Shown: positions 8,112 to 16,566, numbered from the stretch's first letter. The stretch: DNA of 37,371 bases from Streptomyces sp. Isolate_45 (GCF_024721315.2 NZ_JANFAK020000085.1:1-37371), one strand, 5' to 3'. The notes: generated from the letters alone by a model not told the origin. Made by a program: numbers and translations.

Positions 8112-9379
8112 GGCAGGTGCTCCTTGTTGTGGGCCAGAAGCCGGTCGGTCAGTCCTTCCGCGAGGTCGAACTGCCCGACGAGGGGGTGTGCGAGGAGCGC
8201 CTTGAACACCCGCTCGCGCCCGCCGCGCAGGGCGGCGTCCAGTGCGAGGTCCTCGTACGCCGTGACGTGGGAGACCAGACCGGCGTACAGCGGGTCCGGC
8301 CGGGGCACGGCCAGCGGCGTCGGCCCGGAGCGGTCCACCCGGGCCTGCACCTCGATGACCGCGTCGTCCGGGAGGAACGGCAGGGTGCCGTTGTTGAGGG
8401 TGTTCACCACTTGGAGGGCGCCGGCGCCGGCGCTGCCGCCGTCGCCCAGCAGGGCGGCGGCCAGGTCCACGGCGGCCTCCGAGTAGAAGGCGCCGCCCCG
8501 CTTGGCGAGCAGTTCGGGCTTCTCGTCGAGCGCGGGGTCCGCGTACAGGCCGAGCAGTTGCTTCTCCATCGCGGCGACCTCCGCGGCCCGCGAGGGCTTC
8601 TCGCCCAGCTCCCGGACCACCTCGTCGTGGGCGTAGAAGTAGCGCAGGTAGTACGAGGGGACCACGCCGAGCCGGTCCAGTACCGCGCGCGGCAGGTGCA
8701 GGTCGGCGGCGATGGCGTCACCGTGCGCGGCGAGCAGCCCCGGCAGCAGGTCCTCGCCCCCCGGGCCGCCCTTGCGGACGCCCATCTCCCAGGTCAGGTG
8801 GTTGAGTCCGACGTGGTCGAGGTGTACCTCGGCGGGGGAGAGGTCCAGCAGCTTGGCGAACTTGCGTTGGAAGCCGATGGCGACGTTGCACAGCCCCACC
8901 GCCTTGTGCCCGGCCCGGAGCAGGGCGCGGGTGACGATGCCGACGGGGTTGGTGAAGTCGATGATCCAGGCGTCGGGGGCGGCCCGCCGGACGCGCTCGG
9001 CGATGTCCAGCACCACCGGGACGGTCCGCAGGGCCTTGGCGAGGCCGCCCGCGCCGGTGGTCTCCTGTCCGACGCAGCCGCACTCCAGCGGCCAGGTCTC
9101 GTCCTGGAGCCGGGCGGCCTGCCCGCCGATCCGCAGCTGGATCAGCACGGCGTCGGCGCCGGCGACGCCCGCGTCCAGGTCGGAGGTGGTCGTCACGGTG
9201 GCCGGGTGTCCCTGTCGGGCGAAGATCCTGCGGGCCAGGCCGCCGATCAGCTCCAGCCGTTCGACGGCGGGGTCGATCAGCACCAGTTCCTCGACGGGCA
9301 GGCCGTCGCGCAGCCTTGCGAACCCGTCGATCAGTTCGGGGGTGTAGGTGGAACCGCCGCCCACCACTGCGAGTTTCAT
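8102..9379 (-). CDS. csnH: GH4 family glycosidase (CsnH, 6-phospho-beta-glucosidase-like)
   Basis: A 425-residue cytoplasmic glycosidase of family GH4, which cleaves by an NAD+- and metal-dependent redox-elimination mechanism. The N-terminal dinucleotide loop is VVGGGSTYTPELI (about 5-17). DFTNPVGIVTRALL, the metal-ligand region GLCNVAIGF and HVGLNHLTWEMG follow in normal order, and the length is usual for the family. The start ATG lies 5 bp after the permease stop. In the csn locus this enzyme most likely splits imported glucosamine oligosaccharides, with CsnK phosphorylating the products. Whether it acts on phosphorylated or free substrate cannot be told from sequence; the 6-phospho-beta-glucosidase label is the generic family name. 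Confidence 0.88.
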   Translation of the reverse strand: MKLAVVGGGSTYTPELIDGFARLRDGLPVEELVLIDPAVERLELIGGLARRIFARQGHPATVTTTSDLDAGVAGADAVLIQLRIGGQAARLQDETWPLECGCVGQETTGAGGLAKALRTVPVVLDIAERVRRAAPDAWIIDFTNPVGIVTRALLRAGHKAVGLCNVAIGFQRKFAKLLDLSPAEVHLDHVGLNHLTWEMGVRKGGPGGEDLLPGLLAAHGDAIAADLHLPRAVLDRLGVVPSYYLRYFYAHDEVVRELGEKPSRAAEVAAMEKQLLGLYADPALDEKPELLAKRGGAFYSEAAVDLAAALLGDGGSAGAGALQVVNTLNNGTLPFLPDDAVIEVQARVDRSGPTPLAVPRPDPLYAGLVSHVTAYEDLALDAALRGGRERVFKALLAHPLVGQFDLAEGLTDRLLAHNKEHLPWA

Positions 9380-9384
9380 GGTCG

Positions 9385-10320
9385 TCAGCCTTTCACTCCG
9401 GTCAGGGTGACGCCTTCGACGAACGCCTTCTGGGCGAAGAAGAAGAGGACGATCACCGGTGCCATGACGAGCACGGTCGCCGCCATGGTGAGGTTCCAAT
9501 TGGTGTGGTGCGCGCCCTTGAAGGACTCCAGGCCGTAACTGAGGGTCCAGGCGGCCGGGTTGTCGGAGGCGTAGATCTGCGGGCCGAAGTAGTCGTTCCA
9601 GGCGGCGAAGAACTGGAACAGGGCGACCGCAGCGATGCCCGGCTTGGCCATGGGCAGGACGACGCGCAGCAGGGTGCGCAGTTCGCCGCAGCCGTCGACG
9701 CGGGCCGCGTCGAGGTACTCGTCGGGGATGGTCAGCAGGAACTGGCGCAGCAGGAAGATGGAGAAGGCGTCGCCGAAGGCCATCGGGATGATAAGCGGCC
9801 ACAGGGTGCCGGACAGGTCCAACTGCTTCGCCCAGAACAGGTACATCGGGATGACCACCACCTGCGGCGGCAGCATCATCATGGCGATCACCAGCAGCAG
9901 GGACAGCCGCCGGCCGCGGAAGCGGAACTTGGCGAGGGCGTACGCGACGGGCACCGAGGACACCACGGTCAGCAGGGTGCCGAGGCCCGCGTAGAGCAGG
10001 GTGTTGCGCCACCAGGTGAGGAAGCCGGGGGTGTTCCAGACGGTGAGGTAGTTGTCCCATTCCCAGGTGCGCGGCCACAGGTCGCGGGTCAGCGCCTGCT
10101 GGTCGCTCATCAGGGAGGTGAGGAGCAGGAAGACGAAGGGGAGGACGAAGAACAGGGCGGCGGCCACGCCCAGACTGTGCACGGCGACCCAGTGCAGGAC
10201 GGCCCTGCGACGCGCCCGGCGGCCGGGCGCGGGGTCGGGCGTCCGGTGGGGCCGGGGGTCGGGCGTCGGGCCGGAGGCCGGGTCGGGCGTCCGGCGGCGC
10301 GTGAGGCCGGGCGTACTCAT
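9385..10320 (-). CDS. csnG: Carbohydrate ABC transporter permease, MalG type (CsnG)
   Basis: A 311-residue inner-membrane permease of the CUT1 sugar importer class. A Pro/Arg-rich cytosolic N-terminus (about 1-35) precedes six hydrophobic segments, beginning with VHSLGVAAALFFVLPFVFLLLTS. The EAA loop that docks on the ATPase is clear: EYLDAARVDGCGELRTLL followed by LPMAKPGIA. The start overlaps the csnF stop as ATGA, with a GGAG ribosome site. It pairs with CsnF to form the membrane channel for chitosan-derived oligosaccharides delivered by CsnE. No ATPase gene lies in the locus; streptomycete CUT1 importers commonly share the ATPase MsiK encoded elsewhere. Confidence 0.9.
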   Translation of the reverse strand: MSTPGLTRRRTPDPASGPTPDPRPHRTPDPAPGRRARRRAVLHWVAVHSLGVAAALFFVLPFVFLLLTSLMSDQQALTRDLWPRTWEWDNYLTVWNTPGFLTWWRNTLLYAGLGTLLTVVSSVPVAYALAKFRFRGRRLSLLLVIAMMMLPPQVVVIPMYLFWAKQLDLSGTLWPLIIPMAFGDAFSIFLLRQFLLTIPDEYLDAARVDGCGELRTLLRVVLPMAKPGIAAVALFQFFAAWNDYFGPQIYASDNPAAWTLSYGLESFKGAHHTNWNLTMAATVLVMAPVIVLFFFAQKAFVEGVTLTGVKG

Positions 10321-11285
10321 TCACCTGCTCCGATCAGTCCGCCACGGCGCCGCATGAGGAGCGCGGTGCAGGCCATGGAGAGGGCGAACAGCACCAGGGC
10401 GACGACGCAGGCGGTGCCGTAGTCGAAGCGCTGGAAGCCGACGTTGTAGACCACCTGGGGGAGGGTCAGCGTGGACTTGTCGGGATAGCCCGGCTCGAAC
10501 TGCTGTCCCGAGCCGCCGATGACCCCGGCGGCCGCCTTCCCGGCGACCAGCGGCTGCGTGTAGTACTGCATCGCCTGGATGACCCCGGTGACCACCGCGA
10601 ACAGGATGATCGGCGAGATGTTCGGCAGGGTGATGTGCCGGAACCGGGCCAGGGCGCCGGCGCCGTCGAGCTCGGCGGCCTCGTACTGCTCCTTCGGTAC
10701 GTCGAGCAGCGCGGCCATGAAGATGACCATCAGGTCGCCGACCCCCCACAGCGCGAGCGCCGTGAGGGCGGGCTTGGACCAGTCGGCGTCGGTGAACCAG
10801 CCGGGCGCGGGCAGCCCCACCGACTCCAGCAGGGTGTTGACAGGTCCGGTGCCGGGGTTGAGGAGGAAGACGAAGGCGAGCGTCGCGGCCACCGGCGGCG
10901 CCAGGTAGGGCAGGTGGAACAGGGTCCGGAAGAGTCCGGCGCCGGTCTTGATCCTCGTGACGAGCAGGCCGACGCCGAGGCCGAAGACGACCCGGCAGCT
11001 CACCATCACCACCACCAGCCAGAGCGTGTTGCGCATGGCCGGCCAGAACAGCGGATAGTCCGTGAAGACGTAGCTCCAGTTGGCCAGTCCGTTGAAGACG
11101 GGCGGTCGGAAGCCGTCGTAGGAGGTGAAGGAGAAGTAGACGGTGGACAGCAGCGGGTAGGCGAAGAAGACCGAGAAGCCGATCAGCCAGGGGGACATGA
11201 AGGCGAGGGTCCGCAGCCGGGACCGCCGGTGCCTGGCCTTCAGGGCGCGCGCGTGCGGGCCCGCGGGGGCGTGGGTGTCGGGCAT
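10317..11285 (-). CDS. csnF: Carbohydrate ABC transporter permease, MalF type (CsnF)
   Basis: A 322-residue inner-membrane permease, the MalF-like partner of CsnG. The first membrane helix is in FMSPWLIGFSVFFAYPLLST (about 29-48), five more follow, and the ATPase-docking loop is EQYEAAELDGAGALARFRHI then LPNISPIIL. The ATG at 11285 lies 5 bp after the csnE stop with AGGA just before it; the longer open frame upstream is a shadow of csnE. The gene sits between binding protein and second permease as in typical CUT1 operons. Confidence 0.9.
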   Translation of the reverse strand: MPDTHAPAGPHARALKARHRRSRLRTLAFMSPWLIGFSVFFAYPLLSTVYFSFTSYDGFRPPVFNGLANWSYVFTDYPLFWPAMRNTLWLVVVMVSCRVVFGLGVGLLVTRIKTGAGLFRTLFHLPYLAPPVAATLAFVFLLNPGTGPVNTLLESVGLPAPGWFTDADWSKPALTALALWGVGDLMVIFMAALLDVPKEQYEAAELDGAGALARFRHITLPNISPIILFAVVTGVIQAMQYYTQPLVAGKAAAGVIGGSGQQFEPGYPDKSTLTLPQVVYNVGFQRFDYGTACVVALVLFALSMACTALLMRRRGGLIGAGE

Positions 11286-11290
11286 CGGTC

Positions 11291-12625
11291 CTACTGGGCC
11301 TTCGCGATGTCCGTGTCGATCTGCCGGTCGGTGGCGGCCAGCCCGGCGGGGATGTCGGGGACGTCGCCCTTCTCGACCGCGTACGCGAAGTCCTGGAGGG
11401 TCAGTTGGTAGGTGCCGCCGTCGGCCTGGGCCGGAGTGGTGTTCGACTTCGGGTGTCGGGCGATGTCGATGAAGGTCTTGAACTCGGGGGTCACCTTGAG
11501 GTCCGGGGAGTTCAGGGCGGCGAGCGTGGACGGCACGTTGTGGATGGCGTTGGCGAAGGCGACCACCGCCGCGGTGTCGGTGGTCATGTACCGCACCAGC
11601 TCCCAGGCGGCGTTCTGCTTCCGGCTCGCCGCCGAGATGCCCATGATCGTGCCGGATACGTAGCCCTTGCCGTAGTCGGCGAGCTGATCGTCGGGCACGG
11701 GCAGCGGGGCGGTGCCGATCTCGAACGGGACCCCGGCGGCCTTCGCCATGGCGGGCCGCCACTCGCCGTCGATCTGCATGGCGACCCGGCCCCGGTGGAA
11801 GGGGTGCTCGGCGCTCCACTCGTCGCCGAAGCCGGCGCGGAACTTCTCCAGCTTCTCGTAGCCGCCGAGCTCGGCCACCAGGCCCTTCTGCGCGGTCAGC
11901 ATCTTCGCGAAGGCGGGGTCGCCGGCCAGGTTCGACTTCCCGTCGGGGCCGAAGTAGGTGGGGCTCCACTGGGCGGCCAGTCGCATGGGGGTGGTCTCGT
12001 AGCCGTGGAAGGTCGGCATCAGGCCGACCTGTTCGTACGAGTCCCCGCTCGGCTTGGTCAGTTTCCGCGCGACCTCGGTGAACTCGCTCCAGGTGCGCGG
12101 CGCTTCGGTGATGCCGGCCGCCGCGAAGGCGGTCTTGTTGTAGACGAGGCCGTAGGAGTCGTTCAGCAGGGGCAGCGTGCACTGGTTGCCCTTGAACTGC
12201 GTGTACTCCAGCAGGGTCTTGGGGAACACCGTCGCCTTGTCGACCCCGGACTTCGCGAGGAAGGGGTTGAGGTCGACGAAGGCGCCGGAGTTGCAGAACT
12301 TCCCGACGCTGTCGGTGGTGAAGGAGGAGACCACGTCGGGGGCCTTGTCCCCGCCCGCCCGCAGGGCCTGGTTGACCTTGTCGTCGGTCATGTTGCCGGT
12401 GGCCTTGACCTTGATGTTCGGGTGGGCCTTCTCGAACCGGGTGATGTTCTCCTGGATCGCCTCGACCTCGGCGGGCGCGGACCAGCCGTGCCAGAAGGCG
12501 AGGGTGACGTCAGCCTTCGGATCGTCGGCGGCCGCGGTGCCGCTCTGCCCGGCGCAGGCGGTGGCGAGTACGGATATGGCGGCCATGGTGGCCGCGGCCG
12601 TGGTGAGGCGTCCGGTTCTGGGCAT
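11291..12625 (-). CDS. csnE: Extracellular sugar-binding lipoprotein of the csn ABC importer (CsnE)
   Basis: A 444-residue solute-binding protein of the CUT1 family (SBP_bac_1). The signal peptide ends in a good lipobox, LATAC, near residue 24, so the mature protein should be lipid-anchored outside the membrane. The mature part starts in the usual way (VTLAFWHGWS, then FEKAHPNIKVKA). It also carries GDEWSAEHPFHRGRVAMQIDGEW, the family signature for the ligand-covering region. It is the binding protein for the CsnFG permeases, and chitosan oligosaccharide binding is inferred from the locus. A 91-bp gap without an evident promoter separates it from csnR, so one transcript is likely. Its ribosome site is weak (a purine-rich GAGAGCGAG). 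Confidence 0.92.
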   Translation of the reverse strand: MPRTGRLTTAAATMAAISVLATACAGQSGTAAADDPKADVTLAFWHGWSAPAEVEAIQENITRFEKAHPNIKVKATGNMTDDKVNQALRAGGDKAPDVVSSFTTDSVGKFCNSGAFVDLNPFLAKSGVDKATVFPKTLLEYTQFKGNQCTLPLLNDSYGLVYNKTAFAAAGITEAPRTWSEFTEVARKLTKPSGDSYEQVGLMPTFHGYETTPMRLAAQWSPTYFGPDGKSNLAGDPAFAKMLTAQKGLVAELGGYEKLEKFRAGFGDEWSAEHPFHRGRVAMQIDGEWRPAMAKAAGVPFEIGTAPLPVPDDQLADYGKGYVSGTIMGISAASRKQNAAWELVRYMTTDTAAVVAFANAIHNVPSTLAALNSPDLKVTPEFKTFIDIARHPKSNTTPAQADGGTYQLTLQDFAYAVEKGDVPDIPAGLAATDRQIDTDIAKAQ

Positions 12626-12716
12626 GGCGGGGCTCGCTCTCTGCGGGAGGAACTTCCGGTGCGGGGTGCCGAGGGAGGTGTCGGGGTCGAAGGGGACGGG
12701 ACGAACGGGGCAGGCC

Positions 12717-13934
12717 CTAGCGGGAGGTGTCGAACACTTCCTCGCGGGCGGCGGCCAGGGCGCTCTCCAGGGCGCCCCGCAGGACGGGCCGCTCGCGGAC
12801 CTCGCCGGTGACGAGCCGGGGCCGGGAGGGCGCCAGCTCCGCCAGCTCGGTCTCCAGCAACGTGCGCAGCGGGTCGCCGCCCGCGGTGATCACGGCCCCG
12901 GAGAGCACGACGATCTCCGGGTCCAGTACGGCGACCAGCGAGGCCAGACCGGTCGCGAGGACGGTGGCGTACGACCGCAGGAAGTCGAGGTTCGCCCCGT
13001 CGGGCGCGGCGGCGGCCCGTTCCAGCAGGGCGACGCCGACGGCGACCTGCGGCCCGTGCGGGGCGTCCGGCGCGGGCGGCGCGGGGGTGTCGATGCCGAG
13101 CTCGGTGGCGAGCCGGGGCAGTACCTGTACGCCGGCCAGCTCCTGGTAGCCGCCGGTGTTGGCCCGGGTGACCTGGCGGACGAGGGGGTGCCCGGACACG
13201 GGCAGGAAGCCGACCTCGCCCGCGCCGCCGGTCCAGCCGCGGTGCAGCCTGCCGCCCAGGACCAGGGCGGCGCCGAGGCCCTCCTCGTTCCACAGCAGGA
13301 CGAAGTCCTGGTGGCCGCGGGCCGCTCCGAGCCGCTGTTCGGCGACGGCGGCGAGGTTGACGTCGTTCTCGTACTCGACGGGCACCGGCAGCGCGGCCGC
13401 CAGCTCGTCGAGCAGGGTGGGGGAGTGCCAGCCGGGCAGGTGGCTGGCGTACCGCAACTGGCCGGTCTGCGGGTCGAAGGCGCCCGGGGTGGCGATGACC
13501 AGCCGGTGCAGGTCGTCGAGGCCGATCCCGGCGGCGCGGACGGCGCCGTCGAGGGCCCGGGTGACCTGTTCCACGGCGCCGGCGCCCTCGGTGTAGGGGA
13601 GTTCGAAGGCACCCGTCACCGTGCCCGTCAGGTCGGCCACCGCGGCGAGCACCCGTTCCGGGGTGACGTCGAGTCCGCCGACGTGGGCGGCCCGGGGGTT
13701 GAGGGCGTAGAGCTGGGCGCTGGGTCCGGGGCGGCCGCCGTCGGTGCCGGTGGCCACGACCAGTCCGGCGCTCTCCAGCCGGGCCAGCAGCTGCGAGGCG
13801 GTCGGCTTGGACAGGCCGGTCAGCTGCCCGATCCGGGTCCGGGACAGCGGGCCGTGCGTCAGCAGCAGCTCCAGGGCGGCGCGGTCGTTCATGGCGCGCA
13901 GCAGGCTGGGCGTTCCGGGCGTGGCGGCGGGCAT
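12717..13934 (-). CDS. csnR: ROK-family transcriptional repressor (CsnR)
   Basis: A 405-residue ROK regulator. The N-terminal winged helix-turn-helix covers about 12-70 (LLLTHGPLSRTRIGQLTGLSKPTASQLLARLE region). The C-terminal sugar-kinase-like ROK domain includes PVEYENDVNLAAVAE, the DFVLLWNEEGLGAALVLGGRL segment and HRGWTGGAGEVGFLP. The usual cysteine-rich zinc motif of sugar-kinase ROK proteins is not obvious. The start ATG follows GGAGAG. Gene order ROK, binding protein, two permeases, GH4, kinase matches the S. coelicolor csnR-K operon, where CsnR represses uptake genes and chitosanase until glucosamine oligomers arrive. A palindrome 32 bp upstream of the start supports autoregulation. 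Confidence 0.9.
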   Translation of the reverse strand: MPAATPGTPSLLRAMNDRAALELLLTHGPLSRTRIGQLTGLSKPTASQLLARLESAGLVVATGTDGGRPGPSAQLYALNPRAAHVGGLDVTPERVLAAVADLTGTVTGAFELPYTEGAGAVEQVTRALDGAVRAAGIGLDDLHRLVIATPGAFDPQTGQLRYASHLPGWHSPTLLDELAAALPVPVEYENDVNLAAVAEQRLGAARGHQDFVLLWNEEGLGAALVLGGRLHRGWTGGAGEVGFLPVSGHPLVRQVTRANTGGYQELAGVQVLPRLATELGIDTPAPPAPDAPHGPQVAVGVALLERAAAAPDGANLDFLRSYATVLATGLASLVAVLDPEIVVLSGAVITAGGDPLRTLLETELAELAPSRPRLVTGEVRERPVLRGALESALAAAREEVFDTSR

Positions 13935-13965
13935 GGCGCGGTCTCTCCTCGGCGAGGTGAACTGT

Positions 13966-13980
13966 TAGGTAAGTTTCCTA
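13966..13980. promoter_or_regulatory. Palindromic operator of the csn operon (likely CsnR box)
   Basis: The 15-bp element TAGGTAAGTTTCCTA is a palindrome of TAGG and CCTA arms around a TAA-G-TTT core, with one mismatched pair flanking. It stands out as AT-rich in GC-rich surroundings. It lies 32 bp upstream of csnR and 15 bp downstream of the -35-like TTGACA, where a bound repressor would block RNA polymerase. It resembles operators reported for CsnR in Streptomyces; that resemblance is from memory. Confidence 0.7.
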
Positions 13981-13995
13981 TTGGGTCCGGAGCCC

Positions 13996-14001
13996 TGTCA
14001 A
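13996..14001 (-). promoter_or_regulatory. -35 element of the csnR promoter
   Basis: On the minus strand this reads TTGACA, a perfect -35 hexamer. The expected -10 position falls in the AATAGGAAAC stretch that forms the upstream half of the palindrome at 13966-13980. The -10 itself is poor, so the exact spacing is uncertain. Confidence 0.55.
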
Positions 14002-14008
14002 TGCCGCT

Positions 14009-14037
14009 GCCCCGCCGGAAACGGGACCCGGCGGGGC
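14009..14037 (-). terminator. Hairpin after the mscS-like gene
   Basis: Perfect 10-bp arms GCCCCGCCGG and CCGGCGGGGC enclose a 9-nt loop. It lies 51 bp beyond the stop of the mechanosensitive channel gene and just before the csnR promoter, so it should insulate the csn operon from leftward read-through. Confidence 0.6.
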
Positions 14038-14088
14038 GGCGGAGGGGCGCGGCGGGCGCGCGCGCCCGGACGTGAGGGGGTGCGGGGA

Positions 14089-15177
14089 CTACTTGGTGAT
14101 CCTGGGCGAGCCGGAACCGGCGCCGGAGCCCGAGCCCGACTGCGGCGGGATCGGGGCGGTCGCCAGGGACTGCGGCGAGGTCGGGTTCGACAGGGCGGAG
14201 GGCGCGGCGACGGCCGCCGACGGGTCCGCGGCCTCCTCCGCCTCGCCGGCGACCGGCAGGCCGCCGATGATCTTGATGCCTGCCGCGTCGAAGGCCTCCT
14301 TGATGCGCCACCGCAGCTCGCGCTCGACGGAGAACTGCTGACCCGGCATGGTCTTCGCCGAGACCGCGACCGTCATGGACGCCAGCAGCACCTCGTCCAG
14401 GCCCAGCACCTCCACCGGACCCCACAGGCGCTCGTCCCACGGGGACTCCTTCGCCAGCGAGTCGGCGACCTCCTGGACCACCTCACGGATGTGCGCGAGG
14501 TTCTCCGTCGGCTTGACCTGCACGTCCACGGCCGCCGTCGCCCAGCCCTGGCTGAGGTTGCCGATCCGCTTGATCTCGCCGTTGCGGACGTACCAGATCT
14601 CCCCGTTGTCGCCGCGCAGCTTCGTCACGCGCAGCCCGACCTCGATCACCTCGCCGGAGGCCACCCCGGCGTCGATCTTGTCACCGACGCCGTACTGGTC
14701 CTCCATGATCATGAACACGCCGGAGAGGAAGTCCGTCACCAGGTTGCGGGCGCCGAAACCGATCGCCACACCGGCCACACCGGCACTCGCCAGCAGCGGG
14801 GCCAGGTCGATCTTCAGCGCGGCCAACACCATCAGCGCGGCCGTGCCCAGGATCAGGAACGAGGCCACCGACCGCAGGACCGAACCGATGGCCTCCGAGC
14901 GCTGCCGGCGCCGCTCCGCGTTGACGAGGAGCCCGCCGAGCGCCGTACCCTCCACGGCCTCGGCGCTGCTGTTCATCCGGCTTATGAGCTTGGTCAGCGC
15001 CTTGCGGACCACGGACCGCAGCGCCGCCGCTATCACCACGATCAGCAGGATGCGCAGGCCGATGCTCAGCCAGGTGGCCCAGTTCTCCTCGATGAAGCTC
15101 GCGGCATTGGTCACGCTCTCGGCGGCGTCGTCGGTGGTGGTCGCTGCCAACGGGAGCAGAGTGGCGGGCGAGGGCAC
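14089..15177 (-). CDS. MscS-family mechanosensitive ion channel
   Basis: A 362-residue membrane channel of the small-conductance mechanosensitive family, which releases solutes on hypo-osmotic shock. Helices lie at about 39-60 (WLSIGLRILLIVVIAAALR) and 98-120. The pore helix is in the conserved stretch LLASAGVAGVAIGFGARNLV, followed by the hallmark DFLSGVFMIMEDQYGVGD and the beta domain with VTKLRGDNGEIWYVRNGEI. The C-terminal 60 residues are an unstructured Ala/Ser/Pro/Gly tail. The GTG at 15177 is chosen because a perfect GGAGG lies 8 bases upstream. It is divergent from the HNH gene and not obviously linked to the csn operon. Confidence 0.92.
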   Translation of the reverse strand: MPSPATLLPLAATTTDDAAESVTNAASFIEENWATWLSIGLRILLIVVIAAALRSVVRKALTKLISRMNSSAEAVEGTALGGLLVNAERRRQRSEAIGSVLRSVASFLILGTAALMVLAALKIDLAPLLASAGVAGVAIGFGARNLVTDFLSGVFMIMEDQYGVGDKIDAGVASGEVIEVGLRVTKLRGDNGEIWYVRNGEIKRIGNLSQGWATAAVDVQVKPTENLAHIREVVQEVADSLAKESPWDERLWGPVEVLGLDEVLLASMTVAVSAKTMPGQQFSVERELRWRIKEAFDAAGIKIIGGLPVAGEAEEAADPSAAVAAPSALSNPTSPQSLATAPIPPQSGSGSGAGSGSPRITK

Positions 15178-15438
15178 GGCGGGAACCTCCAGGCATAGCG
15201 GCCTGCCCGCCGAACGGGGTGTGCGGGCAGACCAACCACACTAACGGGGCACGGGGCCGACCTCGTTGCCGTGTTCGAGGGAGAGACCGGACTCACCTGG
15301 GGATGAAGGCGGTGTGGTTGAAAACACCTCGGACCCGTTACGGGCGCGTGGTGGCGCTTCGACCAGCCGTAAGGGGAGACTGGAGAGCAGATCGTCCCGG
15401 CGCGAGCCACGCGCCGCCGGCGTACAAGGAGGCAGTCC

Positions 15439-15975
15439 GTGCCGCACGTCCTGGTCCTCAACGCGTCGTACGAGCCGCTCGGCGTCGTACCGCTCCGACG
15501 CGCCCTCGTCCTCGTCCTGGAGAACAAAGCGGTCTCCCTGGAAGAATCGGGCGCCTTTCTGCACAGCGCGACGAGAGCCGTCCCCGCGCCCAGCGTGGTC
15601 CGGCTCAAGCGATTCGTTCGGGTCCCCTACCGGGGGCCCGTTCCGCTCACCCGGCGCGCGCTCTTCGCCCGCGACGGCGGCCGCTGCATGTACTGCGGGG
15701 CCGTCGCCACGAGCGTCGACCACGTCATCCCGCGCAGTCGGGGCGGCCGGCACGCGTGGGACAACGTCGTCGCCGCCTGCCGCCGCTGCAACCACGTCAA
15801 GGCCGACCGGCACCTCCTGGAGCTCGGCTGGCGGCTGCGCCACCAGCCCGCCCCGCCGTCCGGTCTGGCCTGGCGGATCATCGGGACGGGCCACCGGGAC
15901 CCCCGGTGGATGCCCTACCTCCAGCCCTACGGCGCCGACGACGCGCTGGAACGCATCGGAGCCGCGGCGTCGTAG
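15439..15975 (+). CDS. HNH endonuclease-fold protein
   Basis: A 178-residue soluble protein with a C-terminal HNH domain of the type widespread in actinobacteria. Zinc-binding pairs are C83-C86 (CMYC) and C114-C117 (CRRC). The catalytic core is D94-H95 in SVDHVIPRSRGG, with N118 and H119 completing the motif. The N-terminal 70 residues (VLNASYEPLGVVPLRRALVLVL) are characteristic of this family. The GTG start follows a strong AAGGAGG. The nucleolytic role is a family inference; no toxin, restriction or phage gene lies nearby, so this looks like a housekeeping member. A 261-bp divergent region separates it from mscS. Confidence 0.9.
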   Translation: MPHVLVLNASYEPLGVVPLRRALVLVLENKAVSLEESGAFLHSATRAVPAPSVVRLKRFVRVPYRGPVPLTRRALFARDGGRCMYCGAVATSVDHVIPRSRGGRHAWDNVVAACRRCNHVKADRHLLELGWRLRHQPAPPSGLAWRIIGTGHRDPRWMPYLQPYGADDALERIGAAAS

Positions 15976-16133
15976 GGCCGGCCGCCCGCCTCCGCCGGTC
16001 GCCCTGCCGCCCGCTCCCGTCCGCCCGCCCGCACCGGGCGTCCGTCTCCCGCCGACACCCGTCGCCGCCGCCTCCGGTCATGTCCGGGGCCGGCGGCGAC
16101 GAGGGTGCCCGCGGGTCCCCCGACCGACCCCGA

Positions 16134-16160
16134 GCCACCGCGGCCGGGGCGTGCGGTGGC
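16134..16160 (+). terminator. Hairpin downstream of the HNH gene
   Basis: Perfect 8-bp arms GCCACCGC and GCGGTGGC enclose an 11-nt loop. There is no U tract. It lies 160 bp after the HNH stop and may terminate that transcript or form part of a structured RNA. Confidence 0.35.
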
Positions 16161-16236
16161 CCGGACCGGACCCTCGACACGGTCTCGGGAAGTACCGGAG
16201 AGCCGATCGAAACCGGCGGCCGCGACCCGGCGACAG

Positions 16237-16286
16237 GGCCGTTCGGGGGTAGGCGCACCCGTCGGCGCGAAGGCCCCCCGAAGGCC
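16237..16286. other. Long GC-rich hairpin
   Basis: Arms TTCGGGGG (16242-16249) and CCCCCGAA (16275-16282) pair perfectly. Beyond a one-base bulge the stem extends with GGCC on both sides. The roughly 25-nt loop contains further GC-rich sequence. It could be a terminator or a structured RNA element. Confidence 0.4.
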
Positions 16287-16308
16287 GGACGTCACCCTGC
16301 CGCCCGCC

Positions 16309-16323
16309 GGTGACCGGGTCACC
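16309..16323. promoter_or_regulatory. 15-bp perfect palindrome, possible operator
   Basis: GGTGACC and GGTCACC flank a single central base. A perfect 7+1+7 dyad is a common dimeric-repressor site. It lies 244 bp upstream of the LTSE-repeat gene and about 590 bp upstream of malQ. No regulator can be assigned. Confidence 0.35.
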
Positions 16324-16566
16324 CCGACCGCCGCGGCCGGGCTCCGACTCCCGCCCCTGAGCTGCGCAGAGCCTCCCCCTCCCGGGCCGCCCCCGCTCGT
16401 ACCGACGGGTCCCGCCCGGTCGCCCGTGCGGCTCGGGCGGCCATGATCATGGGGTGATCTGACCTGGATCCGCCAGGAATGCGGGGCCGCCGACTGGGTA
16501 TGGCTGCGTTGTTCGCCGGGGTGTTGCATGGGCGGGTCCGACGATCCCGCGCAAAGGAGTGCTCCT

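Larger units (their letters stand above)
15976..16566. other. Gene-poor, hairpin-rich intergenic region
   Basis: About 590 bp with no credible gene; open frames here have no ribosome sites and are typical GC-rich shadows. It contains two strong hairpins (16134-16160 and 16237-16286), a 15-bp perfect palindrome (16309-16323), a perfect CCATGATCATGG palindrome (16441-16452) and a CCTGG-n5-CCAGG dyad (16463-16477). The promoter for the downstream small protein must lie here, but I see no convincing -35/-10 pair. Confidence 0.5.

Noticed and set aside
12641..12656. GGAACTTCC dyad upstream of csnE as a second CsnR site
   Set aside because: Only 9 bp with a shortened core and without the TAGG/CCTA arms; too weak to call.
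15976..16566. Riboswitch in the gap before malQ
   Set aside because: I saw no recognisable consensus of a known riboswitch class; only generic hairpins and palindromes.
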